Positions 11,990 to 24,605 are shown, counted from the stretch's first letter. The stretch: 64,000 bases of DNA from Trichobilharzia szidati (GCA_944472155.2 OX235271.1:92269256-92333255); one strand, 5' to 3'. Notes: generated from the letters alone by a model not told the origin. Numbers and translations are program-made.

Positions 11990-12800
11990 TATCCTAAATA
12001 TGTGGGGAATTTCCAGAATAATTTCCGGCCAAGGGTCAAATTAATAAAATTACAATTAGGAATTAAAATGCCGTAATAAACAGGGAGATGGATAAAACTC
12101 AAACAAAGTAGCATCATAATTACTGAGAAGATTGACATATTGTGCAATTGGGGGTTAGAAATGTAGAAATAACAGAAATGGACAAGAAGTTTGGATAAAA
12201 AACCTAATGGGATCATAACTAATGTGACCAATAATTGTTTATGCAGTTAGGCATTAAATTTGCAGAAATAAAAAATGACAAATTAGACAGGAAGTTCGGT
12301 TATGAAAATATGGTAGTGTAAATAGGGATTAAGAAAAACTTAAAAATAATATGAATAAACAGGAAGTTCGGATAAGAAAGGTATTGAGATGGTCACTACT
12401 AAAAGAATTACCTGTTTATGATGGCCATGGTAGGGACCAGGGTTGGACTTATTTCATTTGCATACATAGCGTGGGTTTGAGCTTTTGGACAGCTAGTGCC
12501 TCAGCTCTGCCCAAATGTCTTGATTTTGCTCCCTTTGATAGGTTTGATCGAATCCAGTACATTATTTCGAAGGATTTTTCGAATGGCACTGAATATTCTG
12601 AATTGACCAGATGTTCTGTCAGTGAACTACATACATGTTTTTGTTCTCCTTTCATTAGCCAGACTGGATAGGGTTCACGAGCGCGTTTTCCAAGTTGGCG
12701 CATGGTTCGGCCGATGTACTCAGCTCCACAAGAGCAAGTAAACTGGTATATGCACGTTGAAATGGCCCAGTGTGACAGCCTGTAAACCAAACAGCCTAAA
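11990..12800 (-). mobile_element. Penelope-like element, 3' part with GIY-YIG endonuclease
   Basis: An open frame at 12449-12790 on the complement encodes the C-terminal GIY-YIG nuclease typical of Penelope-like elements. It has CIYQFTCSCGAEYIGRT (a CIY...YIG variant) with two zinc-knuckle-like cysteines between the motifs, then a TEHL...SFEIMY segment and the terminal KLKPTLCMQ. The reverse transcriptase is missing. Sequence below 12449 would be the element's 3' non-coding part. No target duplication was identified. Confidence 0.75.
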
Positions 12801-13050
12801 GAAAATATGCTTCATGTTAATTATATGATGGGTAATCAAAATGAATTTACAACATCCAACTCATTCACTTCTTAGTTTAAAATTAGTGGAAAATTAAATT
12901 CATATTGCTTTAAATTCAGGAACTAATTTTCATATAGCATGGTTATAGTAGAGTTTTGAACGGTGAGATAATTTCATGTTAGTGTGTAGATTGGGCACTC
13001 TGATCGAATATAATTATCCGATATTAGATAGGTCTATCTGGTCCCCCACT

Positions 13051-13115
13051 GAATGACTATGAGCGATAGATTGTGCTTGAAACATGATGCATTTATTGAT
13101 ACTGTATCACTGTGT
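13051..13115 (+). repeat. Penelope-associated hairpin repeat (hammerhead-like, core decayed)
   Basis: A stem-loop (gagcgatagattgtgctt) is followed by GAAAC. The same block recurs at 19931-20003, 30710-30790, 33455-33527 and, on the complement, 63212-63280. The layout resembles a hammerhead (stem II hairpin then GAAA), but the CUGANGA core is not intact. Here it lies about 250 bp from a Penelope-like fragment, in the opposite orientation. Confidence 0.5.
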
Positions 13116-14394
13116 ATCACCATCAAATGAAATTATGTAATGAATGATATCTATCGATCGTGTGACACATTACACAGCATATCATTGCTGATTGTTAGGA
13201 TGTGATCGATACCAAACTGTATAGTCATTAGTGTTGACTGAATTGTATCATTCATGCTTCGTGGCGTAGGACGAAATGTCCAAATGGATGTCAGAAGTAA
13301 CTTTGGCAACAAGCACTCAATTCCAGTCTAGGTTTCTCAGTAGATTGCGTTTTTTTCACTCCAGCATCACCACTGACCTGTTCTATTGGTGTCTCTGTTC
13401 TGCTTCCAATCCCCGTTGTTTGTTAGGTATACTTATTATATTACTTTATCATAGACTTAGTGATTTAGTTGGTACCTAGGTTCATAATATCAAGGAATTA
13501 TGTTTCTGACTGTTTGTTAAAACAGATCCCGATACACATCTTTGCCTTAGTGCCTTACACTCTTTTGTGTAAATAGCTATATCTGATTAAGATACTTGAG
13601 ACAGTGCAATCGAGAAACTCTTGGGGTAGTCTGATAATCGTATCACATGATATTTTTGCATTTCGAAACAAACACTAATGGTGCGAAAGCGATATGCTTG
13701 TGATATGGATCCTTACCCTCTTAATGGAGGACTTTATACTAAACATTTTCACTTTCCTAAATTCCACTGAAATGTAATATCGAACAGTCTGCTCCAATAG
13801 AATTTATTGTGACGGGGACGTTTTATGTTATAGAATAAGTCCATAGTTAAATAAGATATATTTTTCTAACCTTAACGGAAGACGTAGGCGAAGTTTATAG
13901 ATTCTACATATGATTAAAAGAAACGTACTTCCTAAAGTTTATGAATAATTTTTAGCGCATTGTATTTAGATGTCAACTTTAGTGAACTATGGTATTTCTC
14001 CCTTTAGTCTTCCCAGATTGAATAATTTAACAGACTTTCGTAATGAACATATTTCAAAATTTGAGATAAAAATCACAAAGGAATGTTTCCTGCTAGTTGT
14101 GCATTCTGCGGCAGCAGTAAGACTTATATAAAACTGCAGACCTTGAACTTATGATGTCATTTGGTTGTTGGTGCTTAACATTGGAATACGCGATTCTTCT
14201 CCATTTATTATTGTTTTAATCATCAGATTTTTCCTTCAGATAGCTGCATGAACCATCGAACCTTTTAATTACCATTCAACGTAATGCTTGTTTCTTGAAA
14301 GAAACTTAGGAAAAGTGTCATAGAAGATTAAATCTTGCCTGGGACAGAACAACAGATATTCACATGAAACCCTGTTGGAATTCTGTTTTACTTG
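13116..14394. other. Non-coding stretch
   Basis: No recognised exon or repeat. A 67-codon frame at 13276-13479 has no recognisable motif. Confidence 0.35.
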
Positions 14395-14722
14395 ATCATC
14401 CTGTAGGAAAAGTGAATATTTTGCAATTTAAATACGCTGATGATCCTCTACTATGTCTTGCTGTCTTATCCAGAATAAACCTGTTTGTATTAAAAAATCA
14501 TTATTTATGACTAGTCAGCTGGGCTCACCTAAATCCCATTGAGTGGTTGTAGTCCAATTACGACTCAAACTTACCACCCATAATTTAAACCACGATCGAA
14601 TCCTGAGATGTATGTACAACCAGCTAAAAAGTTTTAACATACGTAGTGGATTTGATTTCCCTTTAATCACCTGTCAATTCATATTGAAGTCAAAGTTAAA
14701 TGATTCATCAAATTACCTGCGT
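14395..14722 (+). pseudogene. Second CR1-like RT relic (motif C remnant)
   Basis: QFKYADDPLLCLA is readable at about 14427-14463, a good match to the YADD motif C of non-LTR reverse transcriptases. It is followed by a weakly preserved VSWAHLNPIEW segment corresponding to the helix that follows motif C in CR1-like elements. The frame is interrupted soon after. The extent on both sides is uncertain. Confidence 0.35.
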
Positions 14723-14763
14723 TAGAAGCCGATATGCCAAAAAAGATCTGTTATATCATCGCT

Positions 14764-14990
14764 GTGCGTCGGTAGTTCAGAGGTAGAAATCTTGCCACCA
14801 TGCATGCGGTCAAGGGGTTTGACTCCCGACCGACGAACTTCTAAATCCCATCGGCAGTAAAGTCGGTGAAGAGGGAAGGTTGGGCGTAGGGTTAGCAACC
14901 CAACCACAAAAAAGTAAAAAAACACTGCTACTGAAATTTCAAAGCTCTAGCCTGAAACCGTATGTTCCACAGGGAAAGCAAAGGAATAAA
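14764..14990 (+). mobile_element. tRNA-headed SINE, diverged full-length copy
   Basis: A-box region ggtagttcagaggtagaa at 14771-14788 and a B-box-like tttgactccc at 14818-14827. The body has gaagagggaaggttgggcg and gggttagcaaccca, and the RTE-like end is tatgttccacagggaaagc. The distinct head sequence suggests a different subfamily or source tRNA from the copy at 2412. Confidence 0.75.
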
Positions 14991-17269
14991 AAATATCACC
15001 ACCATGGTTCTTGAATTAATATAAGCATGATTATCTGAATACGAATCGTTTTTGGGAAACATATTCTCCAAAGGCTGCAGTGAAGTTTCTAAGATTAACA
15101 GTATTTGATAGCTTCATTGAGAAGTGTCTGTTTGAACGCTCAGAATTTTAGAGTGATTTCAGTACTCAATGGTGAGTAATGAGTCGGTATTTATTATATA
15201 TATATATGTATAACTTGAATACTTATATTTATTAAGTCAGTGTAAAATAAACTCATTCAGTGATTAATCTTCAGCTAAAATATCGCACTTTATTGCACAG
15301 ATTCAATTAATCCTTCTCCCAAACTGTGTCCACTTCTCTTGAAATCTATCTACATTGATCGGTTGGCTGTATGTTTTTCTCAGTGAACTTAAATATATCG
15401 GCTTTCTAATTCTGTATATTCTATATTACACGAAAATGGTATTAAAGTTATGCACTGATGTGACGTTCATCTTGTTATGCTTAGAGGAACATAATTTTGA
15501 TTTTATCTGCTTCAATATCCACTTCAAAGAAAGTAATTAGTTCTTTCTTTTCAATGAGATAATATTCTGTAAGACAATGCTTGCATTTATATCCTGCCCT
15601 GGATAACCAAATTTTCTCTGAATGAATTATTTCATTATGCTTTACGACTGTGCCTTAGGAAACTATGTGGTATTAAAGAAAATTCTCTATACCGGCTTTT
15701 AGAAGTTCTTCCTTTCTTCTCAGATGATAATTTTGTTATTTCCGAATTCATTTAGCTATCATTCAGAATTTTTGGGAAATATTTAGAGGGTTACTAAATT
15801 TATGCCAAGTGGTGTGTATACATCTTGTATGAATAATTAATTAATCCAGTCAAAATTAACAATACCTTGTGAATAATTTAATCTCTCAGTATTTATCAAG
15901 TAAAAGAATCAGAAAGGATCAATATACAACGTAGAATGACAGTATATTATAACACAGCTCACTTCAGAGAACAGTGAGGAAAGGCTATGTGAGTATATAT
16001 GTACATATACTAAACTTTAACTAATCGTGTCTCTGATGTCATAGTTATAGGCTGCCTGTGTTTAATGAAACCACTATATGAAGTAGCATAAAAAGTATCA
16101 TTTAAGAATAGCAAGTCAGTTAATGAAATTGTGGATCTTAATTAACTTGGTACGGTTGATTTGTTCCCAACCTTGGTTGCCACATATGAAGGTTTAAATT
16201 TGATTAGATTGCAGAGAAAGGTATGGGTGGTTAGACTGTGATGTGATGCTGGGATATTAAGTTTGTTGGTTTTGACTCGAATGTTGCAGTGATTTATTGA
16301 TTTCTTAGCTTATTTATACAGGGAAGAATCAATCAGATGGTGTGAGACACAACTTGTTTGGTGAATATTCTGTATTCCATTCCTTTTTTAGTTTAATCTT
16401 CACTTTCATCTTGAAGTGATCACCAGTCACTATTAAGTTGAGCATGGTTTTTATGTTCGTCTTACGGTCTGAAAATTCTTCAATTCATCTTTATCTGGAT
16501 TATCAGTTACATTTTATAGGGTGATAAATAAGTAACTATCCACGCCCGATAAGTGTTGGGTGGTATCTTACTGCTCAAAATTAGTTTTAATTTCAGGGAC
16601 TGAGATGTATGTCAGCTAGTGGTGTGATTTCATCCTTTAACAATGAAAGAATTTTATATTTAGCTTTGACTGGTTGATAGTGGGTTTTTATGTAGTTAAA
16701 TTCGCTTCCAGAGATCACTGTCAGAATGAACGTAAACTACTTGTGGAAATCATGTCATGAGAGTAATTACCATTTCCCTATTTAATTAAACTACCTTTCA
16801 CTTCGTGAGACGATCACTGACCTTCCGTTATTAAAAGTATTTACTTTACAGCGTCAGTTTTGGTAAGATAAAATTTATCGAAAAGTAGAACAGCCTGGTC
16901 ATTGTTGACTCCGTCGCTTAACCAATTATGTATAATCAATATAATAGCTTCATATAGTCATTCCGATTCGTTTGGCGCCACTAAATGGAATAAGTACTCA
17001 AAGTATAGGCATAGTTATTATGATGCTTACTTCTCATATGGGTGAATGAATATTTAAATAGAGTTGCTGATTAGGAAGCCATTAAAAAAAGATGAATAAT
17101 ACGTGGAGCTAATAACTTTCTGCATTTGAAACCATAAAACTTTCATATACACGTCAAGATATATCTTTACTACAGTGAGTATACTGAAGTTAAAAATAGA
17201 GGCGAAATAGGCATACATTTATTACTCTTTCTGAGGTAACAAGGCTAAACCACTAAAACAAGGCAAAGA
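14991..17269. other. Long AT-rich non-coding stretch
   Basis: No exon or recognised repeat was seen on either strand. Confidence 0.4.
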
Positions 17270-17843
17270 ACTAACCAGTGGGTATTTTCCTTTAGTATCG
17301 GAAAAGCAAATCAGGCGTTGATTACTCTTAAATAATTGTGATGATCTACAGTATTCAACTCAAAAAACAAGGTCAGAATTTGTAACACTAATTTCAAGTC
17401 AGTGTCTTTATATTGATTCAGAGACTTGATGGGTCACGAGAAGCATTTCTACAAGACTGCAGGCTTTCATCAACAGCTTCACTTTCCGTATACTAAAGAA
17501 CAGATGGGTAGACTTGAAGGATGAGCAGCAAGGAACTCTGGCAGTGTAGCGAACCAGTTATGAATCTTCTACCCAAGATGTGTTCTGAAAAAAATTCGAA
17601 TAGATTAGATGTATGCTGTTGAAACATTCAAGTGGCATCACACGCCAGGCAGTCAAGCGAAAAACGGATGGAAAACGATGGCTTTAGCGTCCTACGGTGA
17701 AATGGGTGAGAGCATGTGAAGTGAAAGTGAAAGCTTGCGTAGTTCGTTAAAACTGATTCCAGAGAAGAGGGTGTTCAGGAGGTGTACTGATGAATTCCTG
17801 TGTTCCATTTAGAAAACATAGACTGAATAATAAATAATAATGC
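17270..17843 (+). mobile_element. RTE-clade relic, heavily decayed
   Basis: Traces of the RTE C-terminal region are readable on the + strand: IGKANQALITLK from about 17298, then KNKVRICNTNFKSVSLY to about 17413. Decayed thumb and terminal blocks follow, then cctgtgttccatttagaaa and an aataataaataataatg tail at 17826-17842, matching the family's AAT-rich 3' tail. Many stops and frameshifts mark this as one of the oldest RTE pieces here. Confidence 0.65.
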
Positions 17844-18511
17844 ACAGATGAAACGGAAAACTTCAGTTAATCAGATTTCTCATGTGACACCTAACTTCGC
17901 ATTCATTCTTTTAGCTTTAATGTGATTATACGTAGAAAATATTTTTAGACAATCTTTTTTAGTTACTGATTTTCATAATTAATGCCCAACCATCTTTAAA
18001 AAATATTTATTATTTGTTACAATGACAAAATATTTATTCTAAAGACTATGGTCAGGTTTGTTGACCAAAACATGACATTAGGTCATACGGTGAGGCCGAA
18101 CATCTCAATCCAGTAAATTCAGCCAACGAGAAATCCCAAGTTTCAAACGACAACACTTAATAACTGTTCCACAAGTGACAGACCTTGTGTTTGAGTGATT
18201 TACGGGATGATTTATTGAATTCTGAAACAATGAGTACTGGTTTTGAGTCCCATTGGAAACACTATCATTTTAAAAAATCCAGAGATATTCAGCTAATGAG
18301 TCACAAGTAGTTCAAAACGCGCTCCACTATCAGTCGAATAAAAAATGAAAATCAAGTCCATTTCTTTTTACAGTAGTTTGTTTGTAGATATAATTTACTC
18401 AGATAAAGAGGGTGCTGAACGCTGAGTCAACAACTGAAACCTCTGCATTACTTACAAAATTTCAAAATAGGCAAAATATTTAAATCAACTGTTTTCTTTT
18501 CTCTCTTAAAG

Positions 18512-18589
18512 GATTATGCAGATGAGGAAAATGACCCGATGGCATGTCAGTACTTGAAATTTGACTGTAAATTTGTTGTGGATTTACAA
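18512..18589 (+). CDS. OXR1/NCOA7-family protein, exon 1 in window (GRAM start)
   Basis: This is a 78-nt exon with a pyrimidine-rich acceptor (ctctcttaaag) and a strong donor (gtaagt). It translates to 26 residues beginning DYADEENDPM and ending CQYLKFDCKFVVDLQ. Together with the next exon this matches the segment after the LysM domain in OXR1/NCOA7 proteins, where a FLKINCRY-type strand opens the GRAM-like domain. Family members act in oxidative-stress resistance, and their TLDc domains bind the V-ATPase; neither role is visible in this fragment. Phase 0 at both ends joins cleanly to 21086. Upstream exons were not found. Confidence 0.65.
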
Positions 18590-19435
18590 GTAAGTCAATA
18601 TGTCCTTATTATGCTAGTCTATAAATCTGTAATATTCTGAAATGGAGCTAGCTTATCGGGTTATAATAGACAGTTCAATTATGTTGAACAAACAAAGTAA
18701 TAAATCTCTGTAAAGTGATATTTCTGTTCAGTAACTCCTCTTGTTTGAATCAGTTTGTAAAATAAGAATCATTTAGTAGGTGTACTAGTAATGACTTATT
18801 TCAATTAGCATATGACACATTTGGAAGAAATAAACGTCTGACTGCTCACAGATTCTAAAAATAGACTTCGTTTATTAAGTCAATTTTGAACAAATTGAAA
18901 ATTAACTGCAATATATATTTATGAACTTAAGTAAAATATATGTTATAATACTTGCGGTGTATAAATCAGTACACTTATTCGCATACAGATTAGTCTACTG
19001 TCAAGGTATTAATACGCTTGTTGCTACTGTAAAGCTACAAAATACGCGGATTTCTGGACGCTCTGTATCCATCAACTTCAACTCTAGAGTTCAAGCATTG
19101 AGTTTTTCTTTACAATACCTACCAATATACTGAGTAGTACCATGACTAGTTAATATCTCAAAGAACCAAGCTTTTTGATTTATCTAAATTGGATATTTGG
19201 AAATGTCACCTTCATAGCAGAATATTGAATTGATCAGTGTCCAGTCACACAGCTTCATAATCTGCTTTTTATATTTTTTTTCTATCCCTTGTTGTTTATC
19301 GCAATTCTTCGCAGATGTATGTATGATATCCCCTAGGAAAAATAAAAGTAGTAATAAAAATGATGTAAATAACATAAATAATATGTAATTCAAAGCCTTT
19401 GTAGTACTGCCTGCCGTATAAAGGAGTATCATCAC
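18590..19435. other. Intron, nothing recognised
   Basis: First part of the intron between the 18512 and 21086 exons. No repeat was recognised before the Penelope-like relic at 19436. Confidence 0.5.
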
Positions 19436-20010
19436 AGGCTTTACGTAGGATTCTCAACGAGACTGGAATTAGTCAGGGTAGCATTTAAATCACCCAAATC
19501 TCTCAAAGACCAACTTTGTTGGCTTGAGGACCCAATAGATCCAATTAAGGAAAATAATATAACTTGTCAAGTACCCTGTAGTGACTGTTAGGTCAATTAC
19601 ATCGATCAAACTAGTAGATTGGGGTCAATTAAATTATTCAGCTTGACCTGGAATGATTGACCATGAGGAGCTAAATAATCTGGAGAAAAGCTTCACCATA
19701 CTGCAACTTATTCATTTGTATGTAATCACAAAATATAGTGGTATGGGTTAAAAATATTTAAAAGTAATGCAGACATGTGGAGATAGGTTATCCATGAAAT
19801 TTCTGTTCATTCAATCAGTGGCAAACACGTGAAATCGAAGTGACGTAATAGATATAAAGAATATATAGAAAATTGCTATAAAAAGTAGCACGGAGTAAGA
19901 CTGTGCAAAACAAGTTATTTAGTTGTATAAATACAATGATGTGATTATGAACAATAAATTGCACTCGAAATGCGATCCACTTATTAACAGTGTATCACTG
20001 CTTGTTACAT
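19436..20010 (+). mobile_element. Penelope-like relic with terminal hairpin repeat
   Basis: Decayed coding sequence at about 19560-19620 reads through stops as NNITCQVPCSDC then VNYIDQTSR. This matches the cysteine pair and YIGQTSR motif of a Penelope GIY-YIG nuclease, the same lineage as the 29603-30590 copy. Downstream sequence (tgtaatcacaaaatat, ttaaaagtaatg) also aligns with that copy's 3' region. A hairpin repeat ending in CGAAATGCGATCC lies at 19931-20003, in the same orientation as the coding remnant. The relic lies within the host intron. Confidence 0.6.
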
Positions 20011-20199
20011 CAAATTTACTTATCTAATATGAAATTATACTCTAACAATCATGATCAAATTCCACACCTATATTAATCAAACTTTACATTCATATTGTAA
20101 TAAAATAGATGTATCTGAAGAGTAAAGCAAGCATATTCTCAGAGATTTAAACGTTTTTCTTATATCACCGATATCTGGTTATAATTTATTGAATCAACC

Positions 20200-20575
20200 A
20201 ATGACACCTGCCTTCAACAGTGAACTACTGGCATACGTGATGGTGAGCCACCTAGAATAGTGGCCACATTGCTAACGTGACTGACAGAATTCCGTCTGCA
20301 CCAAAACAAAAAGGACTAGGCACATCATATTAGTTACTAACTAGTGTCCAATCAAAGGCATCCAATACAGTCCTTCAGGAGGTCAATCGCCAGTCCAAAT
20401 AGCTCAGTGGTAACGTCTCTGACTGCAGCAATGGGTGACGCGAGTTGGAATCTCAGAAGGGACATGAGTTGCTTCGAGCCTGCAGATACGCCTTGTTGAC
20501 TGGTGAGTGCCAACTAGCACGAAACCTGTGTCAAGCAGGGCTTCCTGCTGATTGCCTCCAACCATCTAATAATAT
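20200..20575 (+). mobile_element. Sm-alpha-like tRNA/hammerhead SINE
   Basis: Element order: 5' region (gatggtgagccacctag), a tRNA-like promoter with A box tagctcagtggtaacg at 20400-20415 and a weak B box near 20445, then a hammerhead-like core at 20485-20550, ending at ccatctaata. This is the architecture known for schistosome Sm-alpha repeats (tRNA-derived Pol III promoter plus hammerhead). Other copies lie at 40190, 41535, 57105 and 58640. It sits within the intron between the first two recognised exons. Confidence 0.75.
20485..20550 (+). ncRNA. Hammerhead-ribozyme-like core in SINE
   Basis: CTGGTGA at 20500-20506 replaces CTGATGA (one substitution at an invariant core A). A stem II hairpin (gtgccaactagcac) and GAAAC at 20521-20525 follow. 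The equivalent region in the 40 kb copy closes with a very short stem III. The mutated core predicts little or no self-cleavage for this copy. Confidence 0.55.
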
Positions 20576-21085
20576 TAACTGAATAATTTGCCTAGTGAAG
20601 TGAAATTAGTACAAAAGCTGTACAATGCTGCATTCACTTCCTCGCAACTGTTGTACACACCCAACTTTACTTAAACTTTGAATGCTTTAAACAAATCACA
20701 AACCAGCATAACACAAATTAATCACTTCCCCAACTTTTAGCATAAAGCACTTCAGGAAAAAAATTTTTCTTCTATAGATAAGTATGTATACATTCGTTTT
20801 CAGTCAATATAATAACATCACTCTTTTCAATGAGCCTATTCTATACCTAAGGAAATGTTAACTTAATAACTAGAATATAAAAGTTGCCGAAAAGGATTTT
20901 CAAAAAAATTTAAAAAATGTGCTCCCACTTGTTTATAATGACATTCAAACTAAAGTGGTCTGTATAAGTTTTATTTATCAAAGAAACTATTCAGTTATTT
21001 CTTGAAGTCCAGTGACTGATGGAACATAACTCTTGTCCTTCTAATTTCATATTCTTCTTTGTCTTGCCTTTATTCTTTATTCTAG
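20576..21085. other. Intron, nothing recognised
   Basis: Remaining intron before the 21086 exon. It ends in a pyrimidine-rich tract (cctttattctttattctag). Confidence 0.5.
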
Positions 21086-21255
21086 TGCTCAATCACTGGA
21101 ATCATATTAGTAACCACAGATATGTTTGTCTTCAAACCAAATGATGAAGAACAATATCCTTTGGAAAAACATTGTAAACAAATCCCACTGAATCAATTTC
21201 GTACAGTTGCAGTCTATAGAGATCCATCTGTTATGTATTTTACAAAACGTGGAGC
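21086..21255 (+). CDS. OXR1/NCOA7-family protein, GRAM-domain exon
   Basis: This is a 170-nt exon between a strong acceptor (ttctttattctag) and a gtaagt donor. It starts in phase 0 and ends in phase 2. Translation starts CSITGIILVTTDMFVFKPND and continues to FRTVAVYRDPSVMYFTKRGA. SITGIILVTTDMFVFKPND corresponds to the VSGVLLVTPNNIMFDP strand pair of the GRAM-like domain of OXR1/NCOA7. The QFRTVAVYRDPSVMYF segment corresponds to the following strand and helix. This is the strongest single piece of evidence for the family. The following intron is about 19.5 kb and packed with transposons. Confidence 0.75.
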
Positions 21256-22261
21256 GTAAGTTTGTACAATTAAATCGTAACTTTTTCCTGTGTTGTATTG
21301 AATGTTCATGAGTCGAATTCACACTTTTCAAATTATTACTATCACTACGGGTTGATGTAAGTGGTATACAGCTACTCAATCAACCAATCAATACTATATA
21401 GTTTTATGCACGGGATTCATTTTGACGATTGCCTTACAGCAATGAATAATGCATATTCTTTTATTTCTATTTTGTATTTTTGAGAGTTTGGCGTTCAAAA
21501 TATCTTTGATAAGATGTTAGCACAGAAAATGTCTCGCTTTTCACATTCCCATGAGATTCATGTGCCCTTTTTGTCGGGCTTAATTTCATTCATAAAATAG
21601 AACGGCGCAAATGTCTATTCGTGTGGACAAAAGCACTCTTCATTCATACCTTTTTTGTTACTTATATTTATAAGGGATGCTTTTTAGTGATATATATATA
21701 TTTCTCTTCAATCGACTACGCGATATATTATCATCAGCAAATGCTTTTCAATCGATTTCTGTTCGAAAAGGTAATACTTGCGTGATTATAAGCGCTTTAT
21801 TTATGTCTGAACATGGATTTATGTATACACAAAACTATATTTGCAACTCATATTAAGTCTAAACGTACTTAAAAACCCCTAATAGCCTAAACATGCTTAT
21901 TGCGCACGTTTACCTTGGAAGTGCATAAATAAAATCCTTAACAGATGCGACTGCAAGGCTTGCGGAACTGTAATAATTTGCAATACTTTGAGACTGAAAT
22001 AGGGGCGCCGAGTTGGACACAGATGTGCTAGTTATGAATACCGCTTGACCACCCCAACAACATTATACGATAGCCACCTGTTTCCCCAACCCATACTACC
22101 GAAGCGAGAACAAACAGCGACGTGAGCTGAAAAATTTATTTCATGCAATAACGTATAATTCGAAAAATCATCAGGGATATGTCAATTAGTCTGTATCTAA
22201 TAGCCAATTCTGATTGGTTTATTCCCAGACTGGATGTTGACCACCATATCAGGAAAACGTT
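21256..22261. other. Intron, nothing recognised
   Basis: Start of the 19.5-kb intron to 40760. No repeat was recognised. A short less AT-rich patch near 22000-22130 could be an unclassified repeat. Confidence 0.4.
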
Positions 22262-22476
22262 CCTTTATTCTTATACCCTTGTGTTTTGAATGCGATGTAG
22301 GGCTTCAGCATGATATCTCCATAAGCTTTCATTTCCTCCTCTAACAATATCCTCCTTGTCCCCTCCGACGCCTAGCTCGTTGTTTCCCATTCGAGCTTCA
22401 CTTGAGGCCTGCCTGTCACGTGATGTTGCTCAGTAGCCTCCTCAGCATGTGTCCAATCCACCCATCTCCTTGTTTT
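22262..22476 (-). mobile_element. RTE-clade 3'-end relic
   Basis: The + strand shows the complement of the RTE terminal region: gatgtagggcttcagcatg, then the preserved frame-less stretch tcctcagcatgtgtccaatc, which corresponds to the WIGH-type C-terminal block. It is short and diverged. Confidence 0.6.
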
Positions 22477-24605
22477 ACTCTTGTGTTCACTTTAAAGACT
22501 TTTCCCTGAATTTGAAATGTGGCATCCGAAGTTCTTAAAGAATGATAAAAAGCTTTGATGTCATCTGAATATCTGAGTTCGAGTCTTCAACTGTAGAGAA
22601 ATTTTATGTCAACATAGAGAAACTATAATCCCACTTTTAGCAACTACAATTCCATGAAAACCTATTACTCATGAAATTCCGATAAGGATGAAAAAAGTGT
22701 TTACAATTTAAGTTTTACGAAGAATCAAAGTCTTATTATTATGCTCTTGTAATGTTACTTAATATTCTTTACATTAAACTTCATCAGTATTTTTTTCTCA
22801 AGGTAATGAAATTAATTGTTTATCAAAACAACGAAGAAACTGTTTCTCTTTTGATTGAATTTGGAGAGTAATAAGTGTTTACTTCCTAAAACTTTATCAT
22901 GTGAAATGCAAAGAAGTGGGTGAGATAATAGTAACGCGACGTTTGTGTAGAAAACTATTAATATAAATGCGTGCAGTGTTTTTTTTTGTAGTGCATTTAA
23001 TCATACTGCAGTCAGGTTCTCTAAATACTTAGGCATGATAGTTAATGGGTGAAAGGATACTATAACCTTTTCTCCTAAGTGAGTGTTTCGAATGCGCACA
23101 GTCCATAAATCTCAAGCAAAGTGATAATCAGATGCTTTTAGAATTACTATCACTCACAACTTTAGCATAATTTTCATCATGGATACTAGAACAATCGCTT
23201 TTAAGCGAATTATTTATGTTCTAAATATGAACCAAACAGTTTTCGCTGCTTTGATAATGAAAGTTCTCACGAAAGTATTCACGCCTCAAACATTAGCAGG
23301 AAGCAGGAAAGTTGTGTATTAAATTAAATGCTGAAACTTTAGAATTTTATCGAAATTATTTCTGAAATATTTGCTGATGTAACTTTTTCGTCGACAGTTT
23401 TACTAGAATTCTTATATATGAAAGGTAATTAAACCATATTCGGCATTCGCCAACTACTCAAATCAAGGCGAAAAGTCACTAAAGTATCTTTTGGATATCA
23501 AAATGTATTCATACCAGAATATGTGAGCTGCTGCATAACACAGATGTCAGTCATGAAAACTAACCGTATAGTGAAAGCTGTGGTGACACACACCGATTCG
23601 CGCCCCCTCTGACATCTGGCCTGGCTGTCAAAGATCAGGTTTACAATACTTAGATGTACGCAGTCTTGTTCTACGCCTCCAAAACCTGGTCTTTCCGAGT
23701 TTAGGATGTACGGCGACTCTGCGTATCCTGTCATTGCTGTCTCAATAGAATTACTTGCGTCCGATAACACCGCCGTATGATTAATTTTGAGTTCCGACAG
23801 TGTTTGCTTGAGCATAGTAAAGATCACCATTTATTGAGTGTCATCATCTCGAAACACTGCTATCAGTGGCCCAGACATATGCTACCAATGTCGTCTCGCT
23901 GGCTTCCGTACCGGTCTCTGTTGGCTAACCGTGGGACTGGATAGAAAAAGTAGAAGGGTAGTCAGCCTATTACGGGGTATCGTGAGATGAAGGATATTTA
24001 TGTTAGTTATTATCACCTGGTGTGTCATGGCTTTCTGGTTGAAGTCCGAAAGATAGTTCAAGTCGGTGGCTTGAAGCGTTATTGGATATAGCCAAGAATC
24101 TCAGTTAATGAAGAACATGCTACAACTTCCTTCTCTCTTTCCTTTCTGAGAGTACTATAAAATGATGAATGTTGAGTGATCTTGACAAATATGCTTTCGC
24201 GGTTTCTGGATAACGTCTCTCATGTATCCTCTGCTTATTTTCTCTATATTATTGTTGCTTTATTAATGTCGTGTAACTCACGTCTTGATACCCATATTCT
24301 ACCAAGTTCGTGTTTTAAATTAAATTTAAAGAAAAATAAAAAGGCAGGTGAAATGGCGTTGTGGTATACACTACTTACTCACTTCAAGCAGTAGTGTCTG
24401 CTAGCTGAGCTTAACCGAGCACACTACTGATACCTTGGTCTGAAGAGGCGGTCCATTGTTTCGATGACTTCAATCTGGCTAGCAATTATTACTGTTGAAT
24501 GCCAAACGGTTTCCAGCTACTCATATCAGCCAATAAGATAGTAGTATAAGACAACACTAATGTAGTACAAAAGTCGGTCAGTGTTTGCAACGGTGTAGTA
24601 CTATT
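22477..24605. other. Intron, unclassified
   Basis: No feature was assigned. A 110-codon frame on the complement at 23498-23830 and moderately GC-rich sequence at 23550-24000 could be an old repeat, but no family motif is visible. Confidence 0.35.

Noticed and set aside
23498..23830. 110-codon open frame on the - strand in moderately GC-rich sequence
   Set aside because: No recognised domain. It may be part of an old repeat, but nothing supports a gene call.
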